A stretch of DNA of 64,000 nucleotides from Aegilops tauschii subsp. strangulata (lineage: Eukaryota; Streptophyta; Magnoliopsida; Poales; Poaceae): positions 223,467,622-223,531,621 of the forward strand of contig NC_053039.3 of assembly GCF_002575655.3 (NCBI RefSeq). The letters run 5' to 3'. This document shows, piece by piece, positions 10,191 to 20,879 of the stretch. Numbering within the stretch: the stretch's first letter is position 1; each line of letters starts with the position of its first letter. The notes under the pieces are model-generated. The model saw nothing but the letters and a program-made list of their open reading frames with translations. It ran no database searches and was not told the origin of the DNA. The position numbers and the translations under genes were made by a program.

Positions 10191-12300
10191 CGATTTTTTT
10201 ACCACGGCATATATGTGCCATGTCATGAAACCATGCCAAGTTTCATGTTTTTTGGGTGCGTTTTTGATTTACTAGGATTTAAAAACCGAGATTCTCAATG
10301 TTTCAGGATGACGACAAGTTTGTAATTCATTCCCATTCCTTAAATGAGAACTAAACATGCACCCAATGACACATGTATGATTTCCCACCCATTTTGCTTC
10401 ACTGGATCATGTGCTTGTAGTTCAAATTTTAATTATGGACTACATTAAATGCGTAGAAAACTTAGTAATTAGTAATATATATACAATGGCCAAACGAACC
10501 CTGAATAGTTTCAAATTTCAGCCCAACACTCCTGCTATTCTATGTTGCCTGTAGAAAACAAAGTTCAAGGCGAGAAGAGGAAGCGATTATCGTTTCGCCC
10601 ACAAGAGGGGCATGTTTCCCTACCGGAACCACGAGGGTTGCGACAGGCTCCGGTTTGTAAGAGGCTTGTAATATAGCTTCGCCCAAATTGGACAATTATA
10701 TGTACCATGTAGTGACACCATGCCAAGTTTCATGATTTCCTAGTGAGTTTTGGATTAACAGAGATTTAAAAAATGAGATTCGCAATGTTTGTGGCCAAGC
10801 CAGGACGGCAAGACGGTTGAATTCGTTCCCATTCGTTCCATGGGACCTAAACATGCACCCCAAGAAAACATGTACATTTTTTCTAGCCATTTTGGTGCAC
10901 TGGAGCATGTATTTGTAATTCGGATTTGAATTATGGACATTAAATGTCTAGAAAACTCAATTAATGAATAAAAAAGGTCAAACGAACCCTGAATAATTTC
11001 AAGTTCGGCGCGAATCTCCCGTTGTTCCATGTTGCGTGTAGAAGAAAATACGAGGCTAGAAGAGGGAGCGATTATTGTTTGACCCACAAGGGGACACGTT
11101 TCCCTATCGAAACCATGAGGGTTCTTGCGACAGGCTCCAGTTTGTAAGAGGTTTGTAATAAAGCTTGGCCCAAATTGGCAATGTTTTTACCACGACATAT
11201 ATGTGCCATGACGTGACACCATGCCACCTTTGATGACTTTCTGGTGAGTTTTGGATTTATGGGGATTTAAAAACCGATTGAAATGTTTGAGGACGAGCCA
11301 GGACACCGGTACGGTTGTAATTCGTTCCCATACCTGGCATGGGACCTAAACATGCACCCAAGGACACATGTATAATTTTTCTAGCCATTTTGGTGAACTG
11401 GAGCATGTATTTGTAGTTCAGATTTGAATTATGGACATTAAATGCCTAGGAAACTCAATTAGTGTATAAAAAGGCCAAACGAACCCTGAATAAGTTTAAA
11501 TTTCAGCACGGATATCATGTCGTTCCATGTTGCGTGTGGAAGAAAATACAAGGTGAAAAGAGGCAGTGATTACGTTTCGCCCACAAGGGGAACATGTTTC
11601 CTTATCGGAACCATGTGGCTTCTTTGAGAGAAGCTCCGGTTTGTAAGAGGTTTGTAATAAAGCTTGGCCCAAATTGGACAATGTTTTTACCACAACATAT
11701 ATGTGCCATGACGTGACACCATGCCACCTTTGATGACTTTCTGGTGAGTTTAGGATTTACGGGGATTTAAAAACCGAGATTCCAAATGTTTGAGGATGAG
11801 CCAGGACTCGGGTACGGTTGTAATTCGTTCCCATTCCTGGCATGGGACCTAAACTGCACCCAAGGACACATGTATAAATTTTCTAGCCATTTTGGTGAAC
11901 TAGAGCATGTATTTGAAGTTCGGATTTGAATTATGGACATTAAATGCCTAGAAAACTCAATTAGTGTAAAAAAAAGGCCAAACGAACCCTGAATAAGTTT
12001 AAATTTCAGCACGGATATCCTGTCGTTCCATGTTGCCCGCAGAAGAAAATACAAGGCAAAAAGAGGCAGTGATTACGTTTTGCCCACAAGGGGGACACAT
12101 TTCCCTATCGGAACCACAAGGCTTCTTTGAGAGAAGCTCCGGTTTGTAAGAGGCTTGTAATAAAACTTGCGCCAAAATAGACGAAAAAATTCCTCGACAT
12201 ATATGTGCCATGTCGTGACACCATGCCAGGTTTCACGGTTTTCGGGTTAGTTTTGGATTTATGGGGATTTGAAAACCGAGATTCTTCTCATGAAATGTTT
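10190..12300. repeat. Satellite-like tandem array, about 500-bp unit, 4.2 copies
   Basis: The anchor ACACCATGCCA recurs at about 10231, 10719, 11219, 11719 and 12221, spacings of 488, 500, 500 and 502 bp. Each unit also repeats ATATATGTGCCATG, TCGTTCCCAT, CGAACCCTGAATA, CTCCGGTTTGTAAGAGG and TTGGCCCAAATT in the same order. Copies 3 and 4 (11170-12170) look most alike. Apparent open frames on the minus strand (10696-12211) repeat with the same period and show no coding constraint, so they are not called as genes. Confidence 0.85.
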
Positions 12301-12797
12301 TCTAATATCACACAATTCAGTCACAAAAGCCGTGTGCCTACCAAACCGTGGCCGATGCCCCCCCCTGCTGCGCACGCGATCTGAGTCATGCGTTCTGATT
12401 GCCCAGAACCCAAACCCCACGGATCGTACGCGTGCACCGTTGGATGCTCCCGGATCAAACGGAAACCCTGAGCCCTTTCGACAGCACATGTAATACATGG
12501 GTAAGCACTGTGCGCATGCGTCGTGCTAGCTCACGCTTCCTTCTCTACTAGGTTTTCTAAACAGGCTACCATTTCTCTCCACTCCTGTCATCGGTTTCCC
12601 GCCTCTTCTCCCATCGTTTTCCCGCTACCAGTGGTAGTGCTTATTGAAGGCTAGCGGCGACACACCGGCCATGTAAATATCCCACACAGTTTCTAAAAGC
12701 ACAAATGTCTGTGACAGGAGGGAGCAGGTCCCATAGGGTGACCAGCGTGAAACGCCTTAATGGCAAGGAGGCAATTCTTATCAGCAAGGGTCGGCTT
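12301..12797. other. Non-coding stretch with a promoter/leader-like module
   Basis: GC-rich from 12340 to 12480. At 12592-12640 the sequence TCATCGGTTTCCCGCC and CCCGCTACCAG resembles the leader of cargo gene 1 (5881-5900). It runs into GGCCATGTAAATATCC, an ATG followed directly by a stop. It may be the remains of a third cargo gene 5' end. Confidence 0.35.
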
Positions 12798-12886
12798 CCC
12801 ATCCGCTAGCCTAGTCGAATAGAACGCAGAAGTTAAGCATGCTCGAGCTGGAGTAGTCCAAGGATGGGTGACCCGATGGGAAGTTG
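12798..12886 (+). pseudogene. 5S rRNA-derived sequence (partial)
   Basis: Reads CCCATC, then AGAAGTTAAGCATGCTCGAG, GGAGTAGTCCAAGGATGGGT, GACCCGATGGGAAGTTGCAT. This follows the 3' two-thirds of plant 5S rRNA, including the internal A-box region (AGTTAAGCATGCT, 12831-12843) and the C-box region (AGGATGGGTGACC, 12861-12873). The 5' third does not match and there is no 5S tandem array or poly-T terminator, so it is not a functional 5S gene. Cassandra TRIM elements carry such sequences in their LTRs. No tRNA-Met type primer site or LTR pair was found nearby, so that origin is only a possibility. Confidence 0.65.
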
Positions 12887-12925
12887 CATATCTCAAGCTT
12901 CATTTAAATGCCATGACACGGTCAT

Positions 12926-13170
12926 TATAGAGATATATTATATCTCTATAGTGACCTATCATGGCAATTATATAAACCTTGGGATCCTTGTTTTGCTAAT
13001 TTGTAGACTATGTTTTTATGGGTTATTTTTTGCTCTAAAAAAATTAAAGAATGATTGACTGGACCTGTCATGGCGGTTATATAAACCTACTATGTTTTTA
13101 TGGGTTATTCTTTCCTCTAAAAAACTAAATAATGATTGACTTGACCTATCATGGCGATTATATAAACCTT
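12926..13170. repeat. Tandem repeat with TCATGGC(A/G)(A/G)TTATATAAACCT, three copies, next to a palindrome
   Basis: Copies start at about 12957, 13068 and 13149. The segment TATGTTTTTATGGGTTATT, A-rich sequence and AATGATTGACT lies between them. The sequence at 12926-12950 (TATAGAGATATA and its mirror) is nearly a perfect palindrome of 25 bp. Confidence 0.65.
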
Positions 13171-14711
13171 TTTCAGGTTGCATGCAGGGTATAGGGGGCA
13201 GGGTGTTCTTCTCGAGCATGTCTCCCTTGTGCGGCTTATAGAGGCGGCACATATCTGTGTGCTCCCCGAGGTATATATACTATCTTTCACCGACAATTAG
13301 GGGGCCCCACACAATCTATCCCTTTGACCCAACAATGAGAAGGGTTTAACCATGATGGTTTCCTATTGATACTATTAAGGTACACGTGCATTGCATGCAT
13401 GAGATTTGGTAACCAAATTATGAATAAATACCACACTATAGCATGTAAGCTTTGAGTCATATATGCATGATGTAGATGTTCGTTTAATTCTTATTGTTCA
13501 TCTCATCCAAAATCAATTAGTTTTATAAAAAAATATTTTAAGATTCATGGAATTGTGCATTGTAAAGGTAAAAACAAAAATTGACAATTCATTTAGAAAA
13601 AAAAGTTTGGGCAATTAAGATACGGAAGATTCTAGAGAACAAAGGAGAAGTGCTTGTGTTTTGAGGTTTGTGCATTATGCTTAAGTTCAACCATGGAGTC
13701 TTCTAGATTGTACATGTTGCAGAATCTGGTGGAATGTAGATGATATCCAACGGCCAGTAGTGCTCGGATTTGCCATCTCTGTACCATCGGATTGGCTTCA
13801 TCCAACGACCAACTTTCAAAGTTATTCGCACACTATAGAGGGGTATAGATATAGATGTGTCCCATGCTAGACCAAATAAAGTTTGAGCGCATGCGTGGGA
13901 CGACCCCCCCCCCCCCCGTCGCCGCTGGCTCGAAGTTGGGAAACTAACATCGTACGTATTGAACCGGGCTTGGAGTCGGGTACGGTGTTTGGTTTGTAAT
14001 GTAGTTGGTGGCCCATCGAAGTTCTGCATTTGGGATTTAAACACATCACACACCACCGTACCCATACATATTTTCGGGCCGCATGCAGTGTATACGGGGT
14101 CTTCTGATTGACCACGTCTCCCTTGTGCGGTTTTTTGTGATGACACGCATATATGTGGGCTCCCCGAGTGTATATATATATAATCCCTTTGACCCATAAT
14201 GAGGGGTATGTGTTGGCCATGAAAGGATTCCTCCTAGTTCGTGTTAGGGCCGGTCACCGTCACATGTCGCTCAACCAAAGCTCGAGCTCATGCATTGTCA
14301 GGATTCCCTCCCACATGCTCGGATTGCTGGGTTCAACCTACATCATACCCTACGTATCTCGTTCTTAACTACCTTGCCTTCATGGTTGTTGTCTGTATCG
14401 AGAGGTATTAGTCTATATTGAAAACGAACATCACCCCTTCCCAACGTACATCATTTTGGGCCGCATGTAAGAGGCGCTGGTTTTGTGGTCCCTCTCGTGC
14501 GATTTTCATGATGGTTCAATCTATTGGCCCAAGCGGTTTATCGACAACAACAGTTGTCATTTGACCAAACGATAGATTTATTGGTCCATCTTATGGTAGG
14601 TCATGGCGACATGCATGTATGACCAAAGTATCGATCATTACATGCATCCGCCCCGCTGACACGAAGTGGGAGGTGGTGGGAAAGCATCCTAGCTAGGTAC
14701 GACATTATGTC

Positions 14712-14776
<65 letters not shown>

Positions 14777-15100
14777 AAGGGTGCTTTCGGATTTGCGAGG
14801 CAGGTGCCACCAAAGTTATGCATTGTGTATTTAAAGTTTTAAACATCCCCAATATTCCTACATATATTTGGCCACTTCCAGGTGGTTCTTGACTTCTGGC
14901 CCCTCTAATCGATATTTAACGACGCACCCAACCGTGGGCTCGCCCGGTCAAAGTTGTGCATTGGAATTCTGAACATCAAGGACCACCCTTTTCACTCATA
15001 TATATTTGGGCAACATGCTGGTGTGGCTGTCTTCTGACCCTCTCTAACGTTATTTTTTGCTGGAAAGACTCTGATGACGCTCAATGAACACGGGTATAAT
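13171..15100. other. AT-rich spacer with degenerate dispersed repeats; no gene supported
   Basis: A module containing GGGCCGCATGCAGTGTAT, CTCCCTTGTGCGG and GTGGGCTCCCCGAG is present near 13165-13275 and 14070-14180, with weaker versions near 14455, 14865 and 14990 (CATATATTTGGGCAACATGC). A 14-base C-run is at 13904-13917. Open frames here are short and follow the repeats. Confidence 0.45.
14714..14774. repeat. (TA)n microsatellite, about 30 units
   Basis: Uninterrupted TA dinucleotides. The Tyr-Ile repeat frames read through it on both strands are artefacts. Confidence 0.95.
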
Positions 15101-15106
15101 ATCTTA

Positions 15107-15330
15107 ACCATGTGCAATACAAGTGCGCTGTGAATCATCACGCATGCGCAAGCGCGAGCAAAGGTGGAGGTACTGGCTCAACCGTGTGTGATGCAAATGC
15201 ACTGTAAAATCACCACGACCGCGCAAGCGCGAGCAAATGTTGGAGGTACTGGCTTAACCGTGTGCGATGCAAGTGTGCTGTAAAACCACCACATGTGCAA
15301 GCTAAAGGCAGGTAAGTTTATTTGGAAATT
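15107..15330. repeat. 74-76-bp tandem repeats, three copies (subterminal type)
   Basis: Units begin at ACC(A/G)TGTG near 15107, 15181 and 15257. Each reads on through GATGCAA, TGTAAAA(C/T)CACCAC, GCGCAAGCGCGAGCAAA and TGGAGGTACTGGCT. The core ACCGTGTGCGATG is the word found in the 5.3-kb and 18.5-kb arrays. A single related word is at 15460 (ACCGTGCGCGATC). Confidence 0.7.
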
Positions 15331-15897
15331 AGGATGGACCGTGTGCGGTAGACCAGCTAGCTAGAAATATAAAATCAAACTACCCACCTTGAGCGTTGCA
15401 AAAATCGGCGGTTCCGCGCCACTTTTCCTTATTATCATACATGCATATTGTTATTGGACCGTGCGCGATCTTGGGCACTCCCGCCCTGCATCAATTCCTT
15501 TACCCAAATTTTAGTAGCCACCGTACTTCAACCGTCGCCCACACTCCTCCAACACCGACCTTATAGTAAAATTGCAGTAGCCGAGGCATTTGAACCGTCG
15601 CCCTCCCTCGTCCACCAACATCTCCACCCACCATTACTAAAAAATTTAGTAGCCACGGCATATCCTCAAACACCCGCCTCCACAGTCCCCCACCCGCCCC
15701 CTCCCCCCTTGAACCCTATCTCGCAGTCGGCACTGCTGCCAACCCCTGCCGGTCTGCCCGTTCCTCCTAGCTTAGATAATAAAGTTCAGGTTACCTAGAA
15801 ATTCCCATACCGTCGCCCCACTCCAAAAAGTCGCAGCCCAAGATCGACCACGTATCTCGGGGAGCCCAACGAGCGTTTGTCCAAGAAGAGGTTTATC

Positions 15898-18082
15898 ATG
15901 GCCTCTTTGGCAGACGTTGGTGAGGTGGCCGTCGTTCGCCCCGACCTGTCGATCCCGAAGCAACACGTTGCCGCGGAAGCCGGCGAAGACATTGACTATG
16001 TTGCCATGTCGAAGGCTTCATGTCAGCGGGCTAGCGTATTACTGTATCTCAGGAAAGGTGGCCATGACATCAAGCTCGTCCACAGCGATGGCTTCACGCG
16101 GGCCATGTCACAGGTTAAGTGGTCCATCCCCAACCCCTCTGGTTCAACCACCGTCGATCTCTTCGAAGGCCCTGCCACTGATTTCCTCCGCCAAGTGGTA
16201 AAGGATTTACGAGCTTTATACGCCATCAAGCCCATTTTGTCATTTCTGAAGGACACGTTCTATGGCGGCGGCTTGGGATCCTCAATTGCCAAGTCAGATC
16301 TCATTGGCCACGACCACGACCATGAGGAGGGCATCCACGAAGGTTCTTCCAAGGTTAAACAGCCCATCTGTGACATCAGAGAGCGCACCATGGGTCTGTG
16401 CTCTTCCAACTGGAAGGATCCGGTCCATGAAATGTGAGGCAATATTCTATCAGCAAATCTTCCCTTTTCTAGCTTGCCAACTCGTACCCTTTGTTGTAGT
16501 AGCATTTGTCGCGCGGTGCTTTAACTGTGCCGTGTTTAATAATTTTAGTTATCCAAAAATGTGTCAATAGGGCTATGTGATGTTTAAGTATGAATTGCCC
16601 ACTTTAGTTTCACGAATGGCTATATTTGGTTGTTTATAGTGAGTAGATGCCTTGTTTATCTGTATTTGGTTGTTAGGTTGGTTGGAGTGAGCATTTTTCC
16701 AGTTATCGAGCATATGCCTTGTTTATATGTATTTGGTTCTTAGATTGGTTGCAGTGAGCATTTGCCTAGTTATCAAGCAGATGCCTTGTTTATCTGTATT
16801 TGGTTGTTAGGTTGCTTTTTTTAGCATTTGTCCAGTTATCAAGCAGATGCCTTGTTTATCTGTATCTGCTTGTTAGGTTGGTTGTAGTGAGCATTTGTCT
16901 AGTTTTCAAGGTTATGCCCTGTTTATCTGTATTTGCTTGTTAGGTTGGTTGTAGTGAGACCCTGTCCAGTTTTCAATGGCTATATTTGGTTGTTATACTG
17001 GTCATTTATGCCTTGTTTATTCCAGTCATTCACAAATGTGTTGTTCATTATGTGCAAGTCGGAACTTTGCCGCTCGACTACATCAATACCAGTTTGAATG
17101 GCTATATTTGGTTCCAGTTATTCCTGGTGTAGTTAACACATGCCCTTTATTTCGGGTTTACACATTTATCCAGTGTGATGTTTAAGCATTACCTACGTTC
17201 TAGTCATTTTCAACAATACTAGTTTGAATTGCAATATTTGATGGCTGTTAAGCCTGTTGTCGGTAACATTGCCTTCCATTTTATATCTGCTTTAACAGCA
17301 TGCTGAAACCAACACATTCAAGCTATCATTTGGAGATGATGTTGTTTACCTTTGCTATATCTGTTTGATGTTAAGGTTGATGTACTTATCATGCCTTTCC
17401 ACTACTTATGCAGGACAACAGTGGGAGTGGCCACCATTTTCCGCCGAGGTTAGCTTCATCCCTCGGCTTGTACTCCCCCCGTCGTTCCATAATGTAGTGC
17501 ATATGGATCCAGGCCTGGACACTTTTTACCTTCTAATATTGACTTGTTGTTTGTATGTACATATGCCCTTGGCAAAGATCCACACATCGACCCTTTTTGC
17601 GTATGGGGCAATGATATATTCATGAACAAGCATCAAGTGAGGAAACTGATAAGGATTATTAGCAAAAAGATATGAATGGTGGCAAGCAAATTATTTTTTT
17701 ATGCTCTATCCAACACAACAGTGAGCTATAGATGGTAACTACAAACTCCGCAGCCTTCTCTTTTTACTGCCCATAATGAGTTGTTAGACAACGATGTCTG
17801 AATCTTTTTTGTTCGCAGTGGTTCCCAAAGCAGTTCACTCAAGATTACCTCACAAAGTACATGATTGGTGGACACGCAATGAAGGTTAAAGTATTTCATC
17901 CAGACGACAATGAGCATCGAGAAGTCGTAATGAAGACAGTGAAGGATGGACGGGCAGCCATCACAAGGGGTTGGCCTAGAGTCGTGCGCGCATTACGCAT
18001 GGAGGAGGGCAGAATATGGGCATTCCGCTTCACCTTCTCTAGCAACCAGAATGTCTTTCGCCTATCTCTTTACAGTCTTTAG
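15898..18082 (+). pseudogene. Gene-like unit with a C-terminal B3 DNA-binding domain (cargo gene 3), status uncertain
   Basis: Exon 1 opens at ATG 15898 (an upstream in-frame ATG is at 15877) and stays open to 16437; a possible donor is at 16354. A small exon 17414-17448 has AG and GT borders (DNSGSGHHFPPR). The last exon starts at 17819 after TTCGCAG and ends with TAG at 18082. It encodes WFPKQFTQDYLTKYMIGG and, further on, RGWPRVVRALRMEEG and FRFTF...NVFRLSLY, the C-terminal half of a plant B3 domain (DNA-binding, nuclear). The first exon (152-180 aa) is not recognised. The splice phases as drawn do not join cleanly, so an exon boundary or the gene itself is damaged. It lies between subterminal-type repeat arrays, which suggests a captured or transposon-borne regulator rather than a host locus. 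The intron carries a minisatellite. Confidence 0.5.
16645..16975. repeat. 66-67-bp minisatellite in the intron of the B3 gene, 5 copies
   Basis: The unit contains ATGCCTTGTTTATCTGTATT, TGGTTGTTAGGTTGGTTG, AGTGAGCATTTG and CCAGTTATCAAGCAG. ATGCC(T/C)TG recurs at about 16648, 16715, 16781, 16847 and 16914. Weaker relatives continue to about 17230. Confidence 0.8.
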
Positions 18083-18289
18083 TACAACTATGGCTCATCA
18101 TTCTTTACTTGGTGCTTCTGTAGTTCTTCAATATATGTACCTGTGCATCGAATTATGCATTGGTGGTTGAACCTATATTTGTAATAAACATGGTTGGATA
18201 TGAAATAAGTGATTTCCTACTTTCAAATTAAAAACATGTGATTTTTAAATTAGGGATTAATTAGGGATTACACTGCACATGGTTTGCGA

Positions 18290-18925
18290 AAGCTAACGTC
18301 TGCGATAGACATGGAGATCAGAAACATTTCCAGGATCCACTACGTGTGCGATCAATCTCCACTTCACACACGACATCCTCTTGAAAACTGTTTGTGTTAG
18401 GCCACCTTGCGCAAACGTTTACCATATAAAAACTATGTGTGATGGACAACCTTTGCCACACAGTTTCTTCTGCGCACCGTGTGTGATGCATTCAATAACG
18501 CAAATAATAAAATTGTTAATACCGTGTGCAATGGCAACGCTATCACAAACGATTTAACGGGGAAAATTGTGTGTGATGTACCTGTGAACGGAAACGTTTT
18601 CCTTGGAGCAACTGTGTGGGATGTACATATGAACGGAAACGTTTAGCAGGGACTGACTGTGTGGGATGTACTTGCGACCGGAAACAATTTTGCTTGTATA
18701 ATTATATTTTTTTAGCTCTACTGTACGTATTTCCATATTTGAGCACTCACCGGTCAGACACGACCTCATTTTGCTGAGCGTGTGTGCCAGGAGGGAATAT
18801 CCCCGATGGTTTCTGGGTTGTGTGGGAAGGACCCCCCTATCACCGTCACTCACTTGGCGACGGTTCCGAACACCGTCACGGAAAGGGGTTAAAAACCGTT
18901 TGTATAGCACCGACTTGTACCAGTG
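18290..18925. repeat. Right-end subterminal repeats and CACTA-like terminus
   Basis: Words of the type (A/C)TGTGTG(T/G)GATGTAC and GAACGGAAACGTTT recur at about 18570, 18615 and 18650, with looser copies back to 18330. The end reads CGACTTGTACCAGTG at 18911-18925; the reverse complement CACTGGTACAAGTCGG is a plausible CACTA terminal inverted repeat, and ACC follows as a possible 3-bp target duplication. The left partner is not in the window, so this cannot be confirmed here. Confidence 0.5.
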
Positions 18926-19911
18926 ACCATGGCAACACACGGACTGTTGTGACCATGGTCCTGCTACTTGATGTAGTGACCATGGCCCTCCGCGGGCTAT
19001 ACGATCCATGGGCCTTCTACGGGCCGTAGGATCCATGGGCCTTCTACAGGCCGTATGATCCATGGGCCTTCTACGGGCCGTCTCATCTATGGGCCTTCTA
19101 CGGGTCATACAATCGTTTCGCCAAACATGGGCCGTACTATTCATGGACCAATAACAGACCACAAAATGGGTCGTAAACGGGCTAGAGTGGAAATCGTCTG
19201 TTTTATGGCCCGACCATAATGGGCCGTTAAAAGGCCGTAATTGATGACGCTATGAAAACAGCTCAACAGGTTAACGGGCCACAAACAGGCCGACTGTAAC
19301 CACAGGCTGAATTTGGCCCACAAGAGGAACAGACCAGTAATGGACCGTAAGTAATCAAATTCTGGAAATGAGCCCAAGAATAAATGGGCCCTTAGAAGGC
19401 CGAAATTTAACACGGGTTGGAAGCGGCCGACGGACTAATGGGCCGTTAATGGGTATAAAGCGATACACTGTTCATTACGGGCCAGTTTCACCACGGGTCG
19501 TTAATGGGCCAAGAGTTACAAAGGGCCTCATATGGGCCGAAAGATGTCATGGACCATACATGGGCCGAAAGTTACAACAGGCTGGAACCATACTGGATGG
19601 CCCAGATGACGCTATTGGGCCTAATTCGAATAAGCTATAACGGGCCGTTACTTAACGTGCTGTAAATGGGCTATATGTGAACAGGTCGTTAACAGGCTTT
19701 CTATGGGCCGGCCCGCTACCTTTTGACCAAGTCAAACGGGCCGGCCTTTTCACTAGAATGGGCCTCTGTTGGGCCGCGCCACGTGTCGACGTATCATAGG
19801 CGCCTTCGGTCCAATGAGTGGATGACATCTGTCCCAACGGTGAGCCGACACGTGGTTCCTCTAGCCATTCAGAATTTTACACATGGAAAATCTCCATTGG
19901 TCCGGGCTGTC
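18926..19911. other. GGGCC-rich repeat field (subterminal region of another DNA element), no gene
   Basis: ATGGGCC, ACGGGCC and GGGCCGT words recur more than twenty times up to 19775, alternating with short unique pieces. 19775-19860 has CCACGTGTCGACG and GACACGTGG, an inverted pair of ACGTG words of the kind often found just inside such fields. Gypsy 3 is inserted at 19912. No termini are identifiable. Confidence 0.5.
19003..19110. repeat. 27-bp tandem repeat, four copies
   Basis: The unit GATCCATGGGCCTTCTACGG plus GCCGTAG starts at 19003, 19030, 19057 and 19084, with a few substitutions in the last copy. Confidence 0.85.
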
Positions 19912-20807
19912 TGTCAGCGTCCTGGTGGCGGGGGTATCCAGACTTGCCTGCATGTGGCCCAGGGCGTGGCTCCACCAACGGCCTGGTATGGTCCATCTTC
20001 AGCAGCAATCACCCAAGACCCTCGCGAGGGGCCAAGCCTCGCGAGCGGACGACACCAAGACCTCCTCAGGGGCGGCCTCACTAGGCTGGCTCCCGAGGAG
20101 CAGAGATATCTATGCAAGGGGCACCTCGCGAGGTGCACGTGACGTGATCCATGACGATCAAGGCCAGGCGAGCGCCAGCGGGGGCAGAGTACCTGTTGCC
20201 TCTTTGGTGCTAAAGAGGCAAACGCAGGCGAGGAGTCCCGAGGCATCAGGCAAAGGTTTCCATATCGGTACAACGAGACCAAGACCAGCAAGATGGCAGG
20301 ACGGAGGTCACCGAGGAGCCCATGGCGGCCTCACCACCAGAGCCTTTGGCAGGTGAAGACCACCTTTTGTCAGGATAGCTTGTACTAGTTGTCCCCCTTC
20401 AAACTCGGCCGTTGTGGGACCCCTTCTGCCTAATATTTGGGAAGAGGACTAGGTCCTCTATAAATAGGACTAGCCACCACCCTAGCAAGGGGACAGATCA
20501 TTCAGACCATCCACACACACACACACACACAAGCTCACCGAGCTCAAGAACACCTCTCCTCAGGAGGCTGTTCATCCCTTGTATGTGTTCATCCTCAGCC
20601 TACGAGGCAATCCACCACACCACACTGGGGTAGGGTATTACACCACAACGGTGGCCCGAACCAGTATAGACCCTCATGTCTCTTGTTCTTTTGGGTTCGG
20701 CGAGCTAGGCCTCGAGATCATTGCGAGAGCGAGCTAGGGAGAGAGATATCTTCGTGCGCACCCCAGTGTTCGAACCTCAAGGGTTTGCCGGAACCCGTAA
20801 TCCGACA
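19912..20807 (+). repeat. 5' LTR of Gypsy 3, 896 bp
   Basis: Starts TGTCAGCGTCCTGG, ends AATCCGACA, directly followed by the primer binding site. The first 69 bp match the 3' LTR fragment at 60308-60376 (both reach GGCGTGGCTCCACCAACG). A (CA)n run is at 20510-20530. Apparent proteins inside it are not real. Confidence 0.85.
20459..20466 (+). promoter_or_regulatory. LTR TATA box (TATAAATA) of Gypsy 3
   Basis: CCTCTATAAATAGGACTAG, about 350 bp before the LTR end; a typical position for the LTR core promoter. Confidence 0.65.
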
Positions 20808-20809
20808 TT

Positions 20810-20827
20810 TGGCGCGCCAAGTAGGGG
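20810..20827 (+). other. Primer binding site of Gypsy 3
   Basis: TGGCGCGCCAAGTAGGGG two bases after the LTR end. This is the place and form of a tRNA primer site in grass Gypsy elements; the tRNA was not assigned. Confidence 0.7.
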
Positions 20828-20879
20828 TGCGTTGAAGCCTTTCTTCCGTCGATCCATGCTCCGCTGCTCCACCGCAACC

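Larger units (their letters stand above)
2478..18925. mobile_element. Composite class II region, probably CACTA (En/Spm)-like, carrying several gene-like cargo units
   Basis: This 16-kb block lies between the copy A LTR and a CACTA-like right terminus at 18895-18925, whose reverse complement begins CACTGGTACAAGTCGG. It holds a broken gene resembling the En/Spm ORF2 product (2860-4782). Three arrays of 75-85-bp repeats built around the word GTGTG(C/T)GAT (5.3-5.8, 15.1-15.3 and 18.3-18.7 kb) look like CACTA subterminal repeats. A satellite-like array and three unrelated gene-like units are also present. No TNP2 transposase was found. The left terminus is outside the window or lost, so this may be one large element or several nested or abutting ones. 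The class assignment is an inference. Confidence 0.5.

Noticed and set aside
10696..12211. Several 65-110 codon minus-strand frames with similar proteins
   Set aside because: They recur with the 500-bp period of the tandem array and start at different places in each unit; they follow from the repeat and not from a gene family.
12690..12900. Functional 5S rRNA gene
   Set aside because: The 5' third does not match, the terminator is missing, and there is no 5S array.
14601..14892. Frames with long Tyr-Ile runs, also at 49485-49846
   Set aside because: Direct translations of TA and TG microsatellites.
18554..19162. 202-codon minus-strand frame with repeated RRPMD units
   Set aside because: The repeats are translations of the 27-bp tandem array and subterminal words; no start context or homology.
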